Shown here in pieces: positions 15,193 to 23,496 of a stretch of DNA of 64,000 bases. The notes under the pieces were generated by a model, which saw only the letters and a program-made list of their open reading frames with translations, was not told the DNA's origin and made no database searches. This stretch comes from Oscillospiraceae bacterium (lineage in GTDB: Bacteria; Bacillota; Clostridia; Oscillospirales; Oscillospiraceae). The position numbers and the translations under genes were made by a program. Location of the stretch: positions 1 through 64,000 of the forward strand of contig SVKU01000006.1 in the NCBI GenBank assembly GCA_015068245.1. The letters are read 5' to 3'. Position 1 is the stretch's first letter, and the number at the start of each line of letters is the position of its first letter.

Positions 15193-17130
15193 TTAAATTA
15201 CGGATGCTGCATCGAATGCGGTTCTGGTGGCGGTTCTTACGTTCTTTGCTGTCACGCAGTCGCCCACGGCGAAGAACTCGGGAGCGCACTGACGGAAGGA
15301 TTCCGCAGCAGCGTTTCGAGGTTTCATACCGGCGGCAAGAATGACCATATCAGCATCAACCTCCTGAGTCATGCCGTATGAATCACGGACAACCACACCG
15401 GTATCGGTTACTTCAGCACAGCTTGCGCCCATATAAGCGGAAGCAAGACGAGTCTCGGCCAGAAGATTCAGCATGGCATAGCGTGTCAGCGAGAAAGTCT
15501 CGGGGCAAAGTGCCCGGAGCATTTCAACAATTACCACTCGAACACCCTTTTGGGCAAGATACAAAGCGGTTTCGCAGCCGATATCACCGCCGCCGATGAT
15601 AACAGCGGTTTTGCCAAGGGCATCGGCATCCATATGATATATTTCTTCGGCAGCAATGGCCTTTTCAATACCGGGTACGGGAGGACGGCTGGCATCGGCA
15701 CCCAATGCGGCAATAACAACATCGGCTTGCTCTGCTGCCACTATTTCGGGTGTGGCATCTTTGCCCAACCGAACCTCGATATCGTTCTTCTCTACCATTC
15801 GGCGCAGATAATTCATAAAGTTGTTCAAGTCATATTTGAAATCAGCGGCTGCAGCGCATTTCAGTTTGCCGCCAAGTTCGGTATCACGCTCCATCAGTAT
15901 TACCTGATGGCCACGTTTTGCAGCCGTAACGGCAGCCTGCATACCTGCGGGGCCTCCGCCTATAACAACGACTTTCTTTTTGCGCACAGGAGGCTCAAGT
16001 ACGGTCTTAAGCTCCGCTTCACGACCCACAGTGGGGTTGACACTGCAGGCAAATCTGGGAGCAGTGGAGTATTCAAGACAATGGAAGCACTTGATACATG
16101 GGATTATCTCGTCCTCAATGCCGTCCCGGGCTTTGAAAACGGCTTCCGGGTCAGCAATGGTGCCGCGTGCCATGGAGATGATGTCTGCGCCGCCGTCAGC
16201 AAGGGCCTTTTCCATCAATTCCGGAGTCTGGAACGCTCCCAAAGTCAGCACAGGAACCTTGATACCGGCTGCCTTTACCTGAGCTGCCAGATATGCGTTG
16301 CAGCCGGGCTTCAGGAATATGGTGGGGTGCATGATGCCCTCGGTACCGGCAATGGACATATTACCGGCGGAAACATGAGCAATGTCTATCTTGTCCTCGA
16401 TGAGTTTCAAAAACTCAATGCAGTCCTCAACCTTAAAGCCGTTGTAGCCGGCAGGAGCCAGTTCATCACCGCTGACACGCCATTCGATGAGGATCTTGTT
16501 TCCAACTCTGCGACGAATAGCGTCCAGTATCATGTTGGCAAAACGTGCCCTGTTTTCCATGCTGCCGCCAAATTCGTCTGTACGCTTGTTGAACAGGGGA
16601 GACAGCATGCGGAACAAAAACAGACCGTGACCGCCGTGGATAAAGATGGAGTCAAACCCGCATTTGACAGCGGCTTCGGCACAGTCTGCATGATCCTCGG
16701 CAATAGCTTCCATCTGCTCCTTTGTTATCATGGGGCCGTAGTCACCTGATGGGGAAACATAGCAAAGCTGACCGTCAACCTCGGCGTGGTACTCAAAAGC
16801 CAGCAGCTCGAGGGAAGCCTTTGCGCCGTACATATGGATACGGTCGGTAAGCTGGGACCAGTAGCGGTGAGTGGTGGGGACACGGATATTCAGATTGGTG
16901 TGGCCGGGATCGGGCGGAGCGTCTTTGTCCATGTTATGCCCGCCGATACAAACGCAGGCAGAACCGCCTTTGGCCTTTTCAGCGTAATAGGCGATAACAG
17001 CCTCAGTGGGATACTGCTCATCGGTCTGCAGCAGATGAGGTGTGGCGGGAGCGGTAAATATTCTGTTGCGGAACACGGTGTTTCCGATGGTTATGGGCGA
17101 AAAAATATGGGGGTATTTGTTGTGTTTCAT
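15193..17130 (-). CDS. Old-yellow-enzyme/2,4-dienoyl-CoA reductase-type flavoprotein
   Basis: The 645-residue enzyme has an N-terminal FMN-binding TIM barrel (residues 1-340), then a [4Fe-4S] motif C345-x2-C348-x2-C351-x10-C362. FAD- and NAD(P)H-binding Rossmann domains follow, marked by VVVIGGGPAGMQAA and AVIIGGGDIGCETA. This is the architecture of FadH, BaiCD/BaiH and trimethylamine dehydrogenase relatives, which reduce activated C=C bonds or oxidise amines. There is no signal peptide, so it is cytoplasmic. It starts nine bases behind the pgi stop, so it is cotranscribed with pgi. The substrate is not evident; an enoate or enoyl-CoA-type reduction is the best guess. Confidence 0.88.
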   Translation of the reverse strand: MKHNKYPHIFSPITIGNTVFRNRIFTAPATPHLLQTDEQYPTEAVIAYYAEKAKGGSACVCIGGHNMDKDAPPDPGHTNLNIRVPTTHRYWSQLTDRIHMYGAKASLELLAFEYHAEVDGQLCYVSPSGDYGPMITKEQMEAIAEDHADCAEAAVKCGFDSIFIHGGHGLFLFRMLSPLFNKRTDEFGGSMENRARFANMILDAIRRRVGNKILIEWRVSGDELAPAGYNGFKVEDCIEFLKLIEDKIDIAHVSAGNMSIAGTEGIMHPTIFLKPGCNAYLAAQVKAAGIKVPVLTLGAFQTPELMEKALADGGADIISMARGTIADPEAVFKARDGIEDEIIPCIKCFHCLEYSTAPRFACSVNPTVGREAELKTVLEPPVRKKKVVVIGGGPAGMQAAVTAAKRGHQVILMERDTELGGKLKCAAAADFKYDLNNFMNYLRRMVEKNDIEVRLGKDATPEIVAAEQADVVIAALGADASRPPVPGIEKAIAAEEIYHMDADALGKTAVIIGGGDIGCETALYLAQKGVRVVIVEMLRALCPETFSLTRYAMLNLLAETRLASAYMGASCAEVTDTGVVVRDSYGMTQEVDADMVILAAGMKPRNAAAESFRQCAPEFFAVGDCVTAKNVRTATRTAFDAASVI

Positions 17131-17139
17131 GTTGTTTAC

Positions 17140-18429
17140 CTACAGACTTTTCAGCATGGAGTGCATATTGGATTTGTAAGCCTCAACGCCGGGCTGGTCA
17201 AAGGGATCCACGCCCAGCATCAGTCCGCTGACAGCACAGGACAGCTGGAAGAAATACAGCATTGCGCCAATGCTGCGCTCGTTGATTTCTCCGGCTTCGA
17301 TAAGCACAACGGGAACGCCGCCGGAATTATGGGCGCTTATAACAGCGTTTTCGGCCACGTTTTGTATTGTGTACATTTCCTTGCCGGACAGATAGTTCAG
17401 CCCGTCACTGTCGGCAAAGTCGTTTGCCACGCGAACAGGGGCGCCGGAATGGTCAAAACGTACCAGAGTTTCGAAAAGTGAACGCTCGCCCTCCTGAACA
17501 TACTGGCCAAGAGAGTGAAGGTCGGTGGTGTATTGTGCGGAAGCGGGGAAAATACCTTTGCCCTGTTTGCCTTCGCTTTCGCCAAACAGCTGCTTGAACC
17601 ATTCGGCGGTGTATTTGAAAGAGGGTTCGTAGCAGGTCATCAACTCGATCTTTTTACCCTTGCTGTAAAGCAGATTCCGGGCAACGGCATACTGCCATGC
17701 GGGATTTTCGAAAGAACGGATACTGTTGAGCTTTCTTGCCTCGGCTCTGGCTCCGAATATCAGAGTCTGCAAGCCTACTCCGGCAACGGCCATGGGAAGA
17801 AGTCCTGCTGCGGTAAAAACACTGTATCTGCCGCCGATATTGGAGGGAATAGCAAAGCGTTTCCACCCCAGTTCGTCAGCCATGGGGCCCAGTTTGCCTT
17901 TCTTTTCGTCGGTTATGGCAACGATCCGGTCAGATATGGAGTCCTCACCGTAACGCTGAGCAAGAAGCTGACGGAAGAAACGAAGAGAAAGAGCGGGTTC
18001 CAGAGTGGTTCCGGATTTGGATATGACGATCACAGAAAAATCCACGTTTTCCAACAGAGAGGAGAAAGTGTCCAACTCACGGGAGGACAGATTGTGACCG
18101 GCAAAATACAGCTTCGGACCGATGCCCAGTTCATTGTAGTAGGAGGAGTACAGCAACTCTATAACGGCACGGGAACCAAGATAAGAACCGCCTGCACCAA
18201 TGACAACCACAGCATCGCTTATGCTGCGCAGATGGCGGGCAGTGGCAGAAATGTCGGCAAGATCGGTTTTGTCGAGGGTTTCGGGAAAGTTGACCCAGCC
18301 GGTCATGGTGCCGTCCTGCATGGTCAGTTCGTCCAGCTTCTCGTGGGCAGCTGCGGCTTTGCGCTCCAGAGGCAGCATATCGTTCAGACCGATATCAAGC
18401 CATATACTGGACAGATCTACGTTTGGCAT
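17140..18429 (-). CDS. pgi: Glucose-6-phosphate isomerase
   Basis: The 429-residue enzyme interconverts glucose 6-phosphate and fructose 6-phosphate. Family motifs are IGAGGSYLGSRAVIELL, the phosphate-binding VISKSGTTLEPALS and FKYTAEWFKQLFGESEGK near the second signature. AAAGGAG sits at the right distance from the ATG at 18429, and the upstream extension to 18465 lacks a site. The length is typical of the short Bacillota form. It lies 77 bases behind aspS. Confidence 0.95.
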   Translation of the reverse strand: MPNVDLSSIWLDIGLNDMLPLERKAAAAHEKLDELTMQDGTMTGWVNFPETLDKTDLADISATARHLRSISDAVVVIGAGGSYLGSRAVIELLYSSYYNELGIGPKLYFAGHNLSSRELDTFSSLLENVDFSVIVISKSGTTLEPALSLRFFRQLLAQRYGEDSISDRIVAITDEKKGKLGPMADELGWKRFAIPSNIGGRYSVFTAAGLLPMAVAGVGLQTLIFGARAEARKLNSIRSFENPAWQYAVARNLLYSKGKKIELMTCYEPSFKYTAEWFKQLFGESEGKQGKGIFPASAQYTTDLHSLGQYVQEGERSLFETLVRFDHSGAPVRVANDFADSDGLNYLSGKEMYTIQNVAENAVISAHNSGGVPVVLIEAGEINERSIGAMLYFFQLSCAVSGLMLGVDPFDQPGVEAYKSNMHSMLKSL

Positions 18430-18465
18430 CGCGTTTCTCCTTTCGGTTTTGTTTTGGGTAAACAC

Positions 18466-18497
18466 TTGTAGGGGACGGCAAAAGCAGTCCCCTACAA
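18466..18497. repeat. Hairpin repeat between aspS and pgi
   Basis: The inverted repeat TTGTAGGGGAC / GTCCCCTACAA has 11-bp arms and a 10-base loop. It is a relative of the TGTAGGGAACGGTC family found elsewhere in the window. There is no T run, so termination is doubtful. Confidence 0.75.
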
Positions 18498-18506
18498 TGA
18501 TCTTAT

Positions 18507-20285
18507 TTACTGTTCTTCTTTATAGGTAATTGCGATATTCAGCTCTTCAAGCTGAGCAGGGTCTACCTCGGAGGGGGCGCCCATCATCAGATCCTGAGCG
18601 TTCTTGTTCATGGGGAACGGAATTATCTCACGAATGGACTCTTCGCCTGCCAACAGCATGACCATACGGTCGATACCGGGAGCGATGCCCGCATGGGGAG
18701 GAGCACCGTAAGTGAAAGCGTTGTACATGGCTGGGAAGCGGGACTTCACATCTTCTTCGCCCAGTTTGACCATTTCAAAGGCTTTGATCATAATGTCGGG
18801 ATCGTGGTTGCGGACAGCACCGGAGGACAGCTCAACGCCGTTGCAGACAAGGTCATACTGGTCTGCGGTGATGGACAGAGGATCGATCTCGCCATTTTCG
18901 GCCTTCAACAGAACTTCCAGACCACCGGAAGGCATAGAGAAGGGGTTGTGGCAGAACTCCAGTTCGCCGGATTCTTCGCCGATCTCATACATGGGGAAGT
19001 CAACTATCCAGCAGAAAGCGTACTGCTCCTTATCCATATGGCCGGGAATGGCGGAACCCATCTGCTTCAGTGCAACACCTGCGGTTTTGCGGGCTGCATC
19101 GACAGTGCCGGCAGCCACAAGCACCAGAGAACCGGGCTGCAGGTCAAGAGCGGAGATAACAGCGTCTTTTCTGTCTGCCAGGAACTTGGAAACGCCGCCT
19201 ACAAATTCGCCGTTTTCGTCAAGTCGGAACCAGTAGGGTTTCTGACCTGCCTGAACTTCAACAGCTGCACAAAGAGCGTCGATAGCCTTGCGGGTAAGGG
19301 TGCAGCCGGAAGCTGCAACGGCCTTTACAACACCGGAAGCAAAGGGCTCAAAGCCGCAGTCTGCCACAACAGAAGTGATATCACGGACTTCAAGGTCGAT
19401 ACGCAGGTCAGGCTTGTCGGTGCCGTATTTTTCGAGGGCATCGTTGTAGGAAATGCGCTTGAAAGGAGCTTCGGAAGCTCTGTCGTAAGCGCCGTATTTG
19501 GCAAAAATGGGAGGCAGAACATCTTCGCAGATGGCAAAAACATCTTCCTGGGTGGCGAAAGCCATTTCCAGGTCGAGCTGATAGAATTCACCGGGGCTTC
19601 TGTCGCCGCGGGCATCTTCGTCACGGAAGCAGGGGGCGATCTGGAAATAACGGTCAAAACCGGAGGTCATCAGCAGCTGCTTGAACTGCTGGGGAGCCTG
19701 AGGCAGAGCGTAGAACTTGCCGGGATGCTTTCTTGCAGGAACAAGATAGTCACGGGCGCCTTCGGGAGATGAAGCGGTGAGAATGGGGGTAGTTATCTCA
19801 AGGAAGTCGTGCTTATGCATGGCTTCGCGGATAGCGGCGATGACGTTGCAGCGCAGGATGATGTTGTTTTTGACAGCGGGGTTGCGCAGGTCAAGGTAAC
19901 GATGCTTCAGACGAGCGGTTTCGTCGGCCTCACGGCTGCGGTTGATTTCAAAGGGAAGCTCATTGTGACGGCAGCGCCCCATAACGGAGACCTTTTCGGG
20001 CACGACTTCGATGTCGCCGGTGTCCTGTTTGGGGTTTTTGCTGTCACGCTCACGGACAACGCCGGTTATCTGAATAACGGATTCCTTGTTAAGAGCCTTG
20101 ATGGCGGAAATAATGTCTTCGGTTTCGGCAACCAGCTGAGTGGTACCGTAGAAGTCACGCAGTACTACGAAAGCAAGGTTTGCACTGACCTGACGGACGT
20201 TTTCCATCCATCCGCAAAGAGTAACGGTCTGACCGATATTTTCGGCCCTCAGCTGACCGCAGGTATGAGTTCTGGATTGAAACAT
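18507..20285 (-). CDS. aspS: Aspartate-tRNA ligase
   Basis: The 592-residue bacterial-type AspRS has an N-terminal anticodon-binding OB fold (GQTVTLCGWMENVRQ). The class II catalytic core carries motif 2 near FRDEDARGDRSPGEFYQLD and motif 3 near APGIDRMVMLL. An inserted GAD domain lies between. The length is normal for bacteria. AAGGAG precedes the ATG. It lies 135 bases behind hisS and is probably controlled with it by the T-box leader. Confidence 0.97.
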   Translation of the reverse strand: MFQSRTHTCGQLRAENIGQTVTLCGWMENVRQVSANLAFVVLRDFYGTTQLVAETEDIISAIKALNKESVIQITGVVRERDSKNPKQDTGDIEVVPEKVSVMGRCRHNELPFEINRSREADETARLKHRYLDLRNPAVKNNIILRCNVIAAIREAMHKHDFLEITTPILTASSPEGARDYLVPARKHPGKFYALPQAPQQFKQLLMTSGFDRYFQIAPCFRDEDARGDRSPGEFYQLDLEMAFATQEDVFAICEDVLPPIFAKYGAYDRASEAPFKRISYNDALEKYGTDKPDLRIDLEVRDITSVVADCGFEPFASGVVKAVAASGCTLTRKAIDALCAAVEVQAGQKPYWFRLDENGEFVGGVSKFLADRKDAVISALDLQPGSLVLVAAGTVDAARKTAGVALKQMGSAIPGHMDKEQYAFCWIVDFPMYEIGEESGELEFCHNPFSMPSGGLEVLLKAENGEIDPLSITADQYDLVCNGVELSSGAVRNHDPDIMIKAFEMVKLGEEDVKSRFPAMYNAFTYGAPPHAGIAPGIDRMVMLLAGEESIREIIPFPMNKNAQDLMMGAPSEVDPAQLEELNIAITYKEEQ

Positions 20286-20334
20286 GTGTGATTTCTCCTT
20301 GTTAGATTTAAGAAATTTGTTAGGTGTTGCAAAA

Positions 20335-20427
20335 GTTCAAAAGGGATCAGGGGTCAGGGAGCAGGATACAGGGACAAATACTGAACCCTGATGACTGGTC
20401 CCTGATTGTTATTGATGGAATCAATAA
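20335..20427. repeat. ATCAGGGGTCAGGG-type repeat and hairpin in the hisS-aspS spacer
   Basis: Short direct and inverted copies of CAGGG/CCCTG lie at 20345-20405, followed by GTTATTGAT-gga-ATCAATAAC (20407-20427) overlapping the hisS stop codon. Similar repeats occur near 15080. No gene is present. Confidence 0.6.
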
Positions 20428-21779
20428 CAATCTCTGATAGGTGTTCCGCAGTTTTTGTGGCCAAGGCCCTGATAAATGCGGCTCAAGGCTTCTTCCACAG
20501 GAAGAGTTTCCTGGGTGCCCATATCCATATCCTTGAGGGTGATGACATCGCCTGCCACTTCGTCCTCGCCTATGAATACAACATAGGGAATACCAAGTTT
20601 GTCGGCATAAGAGATTTTGGCCTTGAACTTTTTCTGTTCACAGTGGAGCTGAGTGCGAATACCTGCTTCACGCAGATAAGTGGCAGTTTTGATAGCGTAG
20701 GTCAGGTCATCGGTCATGGGAAGTATCAGCACATCGGCAGGGGCGGTAACAAGCTCATCGTTCAGATAACCCTGCTCACCAAGGACGTAGAACAGACGGG
20801 TAAGACCGATGGAGATGCCAACGCCGGGCAATGGCTTGTCGATATAATACTCGGCAAGATTGTCATATCGTCCGCCGGAACAGATGGAGCCTATTTCGGG
20901 ATGGTCCAGCATAACGGTTTCGTAAACGGTGCCGGTGTAGTAGTCCAGCCCGCGGGCGATGGTAAGATCGACCTCGAAGTTTTCTTCGGGAACACCGAAA
21001 GCGGAAAGGTAACGGCAAACGGTGGCAAGTTCGTCAAGACCGGTGTCGAACATTTCGTTCTTACCTCTGTAGTTTTCAAGTTCGGTCAGGATTGCGTCGT
21101 TGCCGCCGGAGATGGCGATGAACTGCATGATGCTGTCTGCCTTGTCGGCGGGTATACCGTCTTCCAGCAGCAGTTCCCTGACCTTTTCTGCGCCAATCTT
21201 GTCCAGCTTGTCTATGGTGCGCATTACGTCACCGGACTTGTCGGTCAGGTCAAGCATGGCGTAAAAACCGTTGAGTATCTTGCGGTTATTGATGCGGATC
21301 TTGAACCGTTTCAGACCAAGACGGTTGAAAGCACGATAAATGATGCCGGGAATTTCAGCTTCGTTGATGATGTCCAGCTTGCCATCACCGATAATGTCGA
21401 TATCCGCCTGATAAAACTCTCTGAATCTGCCGCGCTGAGCACGTTCGCCGCGGTAGACCTTGCCTATCTGGAATCTGCGGAAAGGGAAAGTCAGTTTGCC
21501 GTAGTTAAGGGCAACGTATTTTGCCAGCGGAACAGTCAGGTCAAATCGAAGTGCCAGGTCGCTGTCGCCCTTGGTGAAACGGTAGATCTGCTTTTCGGTC
21601 TCTCCGCCGCCTTTGGCAAGAAGTATTTCGGCGGCTTCAATAACGGGAGTGTCCAGCGGAGTAAAACCGTATAGTGAGTAGGTGTCTCTGAGAGTTTCCA
21701 GTATGCGCTCAAAAAGCATCTGGCTGTCCGGCTGAAGTTCCATAAAGCCCGACAGGGTACGAGGTTTGATTCGTTCCAT
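20421..21779 (-). CDS. hisS: Histidine-tRNA ligase
   Basis: This 452-residue class II synthetase has the N-terminal catalytic core (FDLTVPLAKYVA, and RFREFYQADIDIIG for motif 2). The His-specific ARGLDYYTGTVYE follows, then a C-terminal anticodon-binding domain. GAAGGAG at the right distance fixes the start at 21779; the longer in-frame reading to 21950 runs through the T-box leader and is not coding. Confidence 0.97.
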   Translation of the reverse strand: MERIKPRTLSGFMELQPDSQMLFERILETLRDTYSLYGFTPLDTPVIEAAEILLAKGGGETEKQIYRFTKGDSDLALRFDLTVPLAKYVALNYGKLTFPFRRFQIGKVYRGERAQRGRFREFYQADIDIIGDGKLDIINEAEIPGIIYRAFNRLGLKRFKIRINNRKILNGFYAMLDLTDKSGDVMRTIDKLDKIGAEKVRELLLEDGIPADKADSIMQFIAISGGNDAILTELENYRGKNEMFDTGLDELATVCRYLSAFGVPEENFEVDLTIARGLDYYTGTVYETVMLDHPEIGSICSGGRYDNLAEYYIDKPLPGVGISIGLTRLFYVLGEQGYLNDELVTAPADVLILPMTDDLTYAIKTATYLREAGIRTQLHCEQKKFKAKISYADKLGIPYVVFIGEDEVAGDVITLKDMDMGTQETLPVEEALSRIYQGLGHKNCGTPIRDCY

Positions 21780-21828
21780 GGTTTGTCTCCTTCTATCAGA
21801 TAACTGTCTGTTAATTGTAATAAAAATA

Positions 21829-22060
21829 AACCGCTCCCGTCCCGGTACATGGGACGAGAGCGGATAACTCGCTTCGTGGTGCCACCCAATTTCGGCGTGG
21901 GATACACGCCCTTTAAAGCCCGTATCGTGGGCAGACCGTGCGGCTTTCACCGCCCGCTCGGAGGATGTCCTTCAACCTGCTTTGTTCGGCGGCTCACAGC
22001 CAAAGGCCGCCTTCTCTGATGAACTGTGCAGGCATACTGCTTCCTCGTCGTTGCGTTATA
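21829..22060 (-). promoter_or_regulatory. T-box riboswitch leader of hisS-aspS, Asp specifier likely
   Basis: On the minus strand the leader has an AGTA-containing 5-prime part and an apical stem I with CAGAGAAGGCGG and TTGGCTGTGAG. The T-box sequence GGGTGGCACCACG is at about 21875-21887. A terminator stem follows (21851-21863 with 21831-21843, one wobble pair) and then TTTATTTTT. After stem I comes TTGAAGGACATCC. The specifier position reads GAC (21967-21969), an aspartate codon, although hisS is the first gene. Uncharged tRNA should favour antitermination. Confidence 0.92.
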
Positions 22061-22066
22061 TAATGT

Positions 22067-22094
22067 ATTATACCATCGGCAGAAAAACTGTCAA
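22067..22094 (-). promoter_or_regulatory. Promoter of the hisS-aspS T-box operon
   Basis: On the minus strand a consensus TTGACA (22089-22094), a 16-base spacer and a consensus TATAAT (22067-22072) place the transcript start near 22060. Confidence 0.9.
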
Positions 22095-22113
22095 TGAATA
22101 AAGACTCCAAAAA

Positions 22114-22536
22114 TCAAAGGATGTTTATTTTGCTTTTAGGGTTTATGACCATACGCCAGTCCAGGTCACCACGCTGCAGACCCAGGATAAGCATTTCGGC
22201 AGTGGCCACATTGGTGGCGATGGGTACGTTGTGAAGGTCGCAAAGGCGCAGGATCTCCAGCAGACTTTTGTCCTGCTGAGCATCGTATACGTTAGGGTCT
22301 GTAAAATAGAGAACAAGGTCTATCTCGTTATATGCTATACGGGCGCCAACCTGCTGAACACCGCCCTGTGCACGGGGCAGGAACAGGGTTATGGGCAGCC
22401 CGGTGGCTTCGGATACCAGTTTGCCGGTGGTATTGGTGGCGCAGATGTTGTGCTTGGCCAGAATACCCCTGTAAGCAATGCAGAACTGAACCATAAGTTC
22501 TTTCTTTGTGTCGTGAGACATTAAGGTAATGTTCAT
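22114..22536 (-). CDS. Methylglyoxal synthase-like domain protein with altered active site
   Basis: The 140-residue protein has the full MGS fold: ITLMSHDTKKELMVQFC, ATNTTGKLVSEATG and NVPIATNVATAEML. It keeps H8, D9, K12 and T34/T36/T37. The GGDQQ motif reads GGVQQ here (V60 replaces the Asp equivalent to E. coli Asp71), and the LSGP phosphate loop reads LPRA. The region that normally holds PHxPD reads YDAQQDK. It is therefore unlikely to be an ordinary methylglyoxal synthase (my recall of E. coli numbering is the basis). It lies 33 bases behind minD in the same operon, a neighbourhood where mgsA is often found in Clostridia. A regulatory or altered-ligand role is possible. Confidence 0.82.
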   Translation of the reverse strand: MNITLMSHDTKKELMVQFCIAYRGILAKHNICATNTTGKLVSEATGLPITLFLPRAQGGVQQVGARIAYNEIDLVLYFTDPNVYDAQQDKSLLEILRLCDLHNVPIATNVATAEMLILGLQRGDLDWRMVINPKSKINIL

Positions 22537-22569
22537 AACCGGGTGTCCTTTCGTGTTATTTGTATGTAA

Positions 22570-23313
22570 TCATTTTATCTTCATAATGGGAGTTTTGATG
22601 CCTTCCATACGTCGGGCAATGTGGAGCATGGCAACAGAGGCTCCCTTTTTGCTGTAGAGGATAAGAGGCTTACCCAGCCCTGCAGCAACTGATACGGAAG
22701 GGTCTTCCGGTACAAGGCCAAGAAGGGGAAGAGCCGTTTCGTCCATGGCATCGTCTATGGTGGAGCCGATGGATTTCAAAAGCTTTCGGCTGACACGATT
22801 GACTATCAGGCAGTTGTCGTCCACACCCAAGAGCCGGAGCCGCTGATGAGTACGCTCGCCATCACGCAGGGAGGTACGGTCGCAGGTGGCAACGATTATA
22901 GCTTTATCCGCATATTTGCATGCCATCTCAAAGCCCGGACCGATGCCGGCAGGCGCGTCTAAAAACACATAGTCGTAATTCTCCCTTGCCTGAGCCAGCA
23001 TATTCCGGAAACCGAGCATTGAACTATCGCTGTAATCAGGGTTGAAAGGAGCGGTAATGAAGTAAACTCCCTCCAGGTCGTGATGTGCAATAGCGGCATC
23101 TTCAAGAGAAATGCGTCCCTCAACAACATCTGCATAGGTCATTACGGAAACGTCACTCATGCCGAGGATGATATCCATATTTCTAAGCCCTGCGTCGCAA
23201 TCGATGCAAAGGACTTTTTTGCCCATAGCGCCCAGACAGGCAGCCACAGCTCCGGCAACGGAAGTCTTGCCGGTGCCGCCTTTTCCGGACGCAAAAGCTA
23301 TGGCGATACCCAA
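22570..23313 (-). CDS. minD: MinD-type septum-site ATPase, TTG start
   Basis: The 247-residue ParA/MinD ATPase has the deviant Walker A KGGTGKT (residues 11-17). VLCIDCDAGLRNMDIILG follows, and then FLDAPAGIGPGFEMA as Walker B. The TTG at 23313 is chosen because AAGGGAGGG sits seven bases before it and the product then begins GIAIAFASGKGG like other MinD proteins. An in-frame ATG at 23349 lies almost on the expected transcription start. The C-terminus (MLHIARRMEGIKTPIMKIK) could form the amphipathic membrane helix. Neither minC nor minE is adjacent; the gene is followed by the MGS-like gene. Confidence 0.85.
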   Translation of the reverse strand: MGIAIAFASGKGGTGKTSVAGAVAACLGAMGKKVLCIDCDAGLRNMDIILGMSDVSVMTYADVVEGRISLEDAAIAHHDLEGVYFITAPFNPDYSDSSMLGFRNMLAQARENYDYVFLDAPAGIGPGFEMACKYADKAIIVATCDRTSLRDGERTHQRLRLLGVDDNCLIVNRVSRKLLKSIGSTIDDAMDETALPLLGLVPEDPSVSVAAGLGKPLILYSKKGASVAMLHIARRMEGIKTPIMKIK

Positions 23314-23361
23314 AGCAAAACCCTCCCTTGACAGAAAATAATATGGCACTGCTATTTAGTT

Positions 23362-23391
23362 ATTATACACTAAATCAATTTACCACGTCAA
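23362..23391 (-). promoter_or_regulatory. Promoter of minD
   Basis: On the minus strand TTGACG (23386-23391), an 18-base spacer and TATAAT (23362-23367) put the transcript start near 23355, supporting the downstream TTG start of minD. Confidence 0.8.
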
Positions 23392-23460
23392 CTAATTTTT
23401 TGTCATATGCGCTTAGATAATTGGCTCAATTTGGCATCTTTTGAACGATTCAAAACAGAT

Positions 23461-23491
23461 ACCCCCCACGGCTTAAAAACCCGTGGGGGGT
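23461..23491 (-). terminator. Probable terminator behind ftsH
   Basis: A perfect 11-bp stem rich in G and C (23461-23471 with 23481-23491) has a 9-base loop. On the minus strand it is followed only by ATCTGTTTTG, so the T run is weak. Confidence 0.65.
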
Positions 23492-23496
23492 GGTGA

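Noticed and set aside
21800..21950. N-terminal extension of hisS to 21950
   Set aside because: The extension runs through the T-box terminator and T-box motif, and the true start has a ribosome-binding site at 21779.
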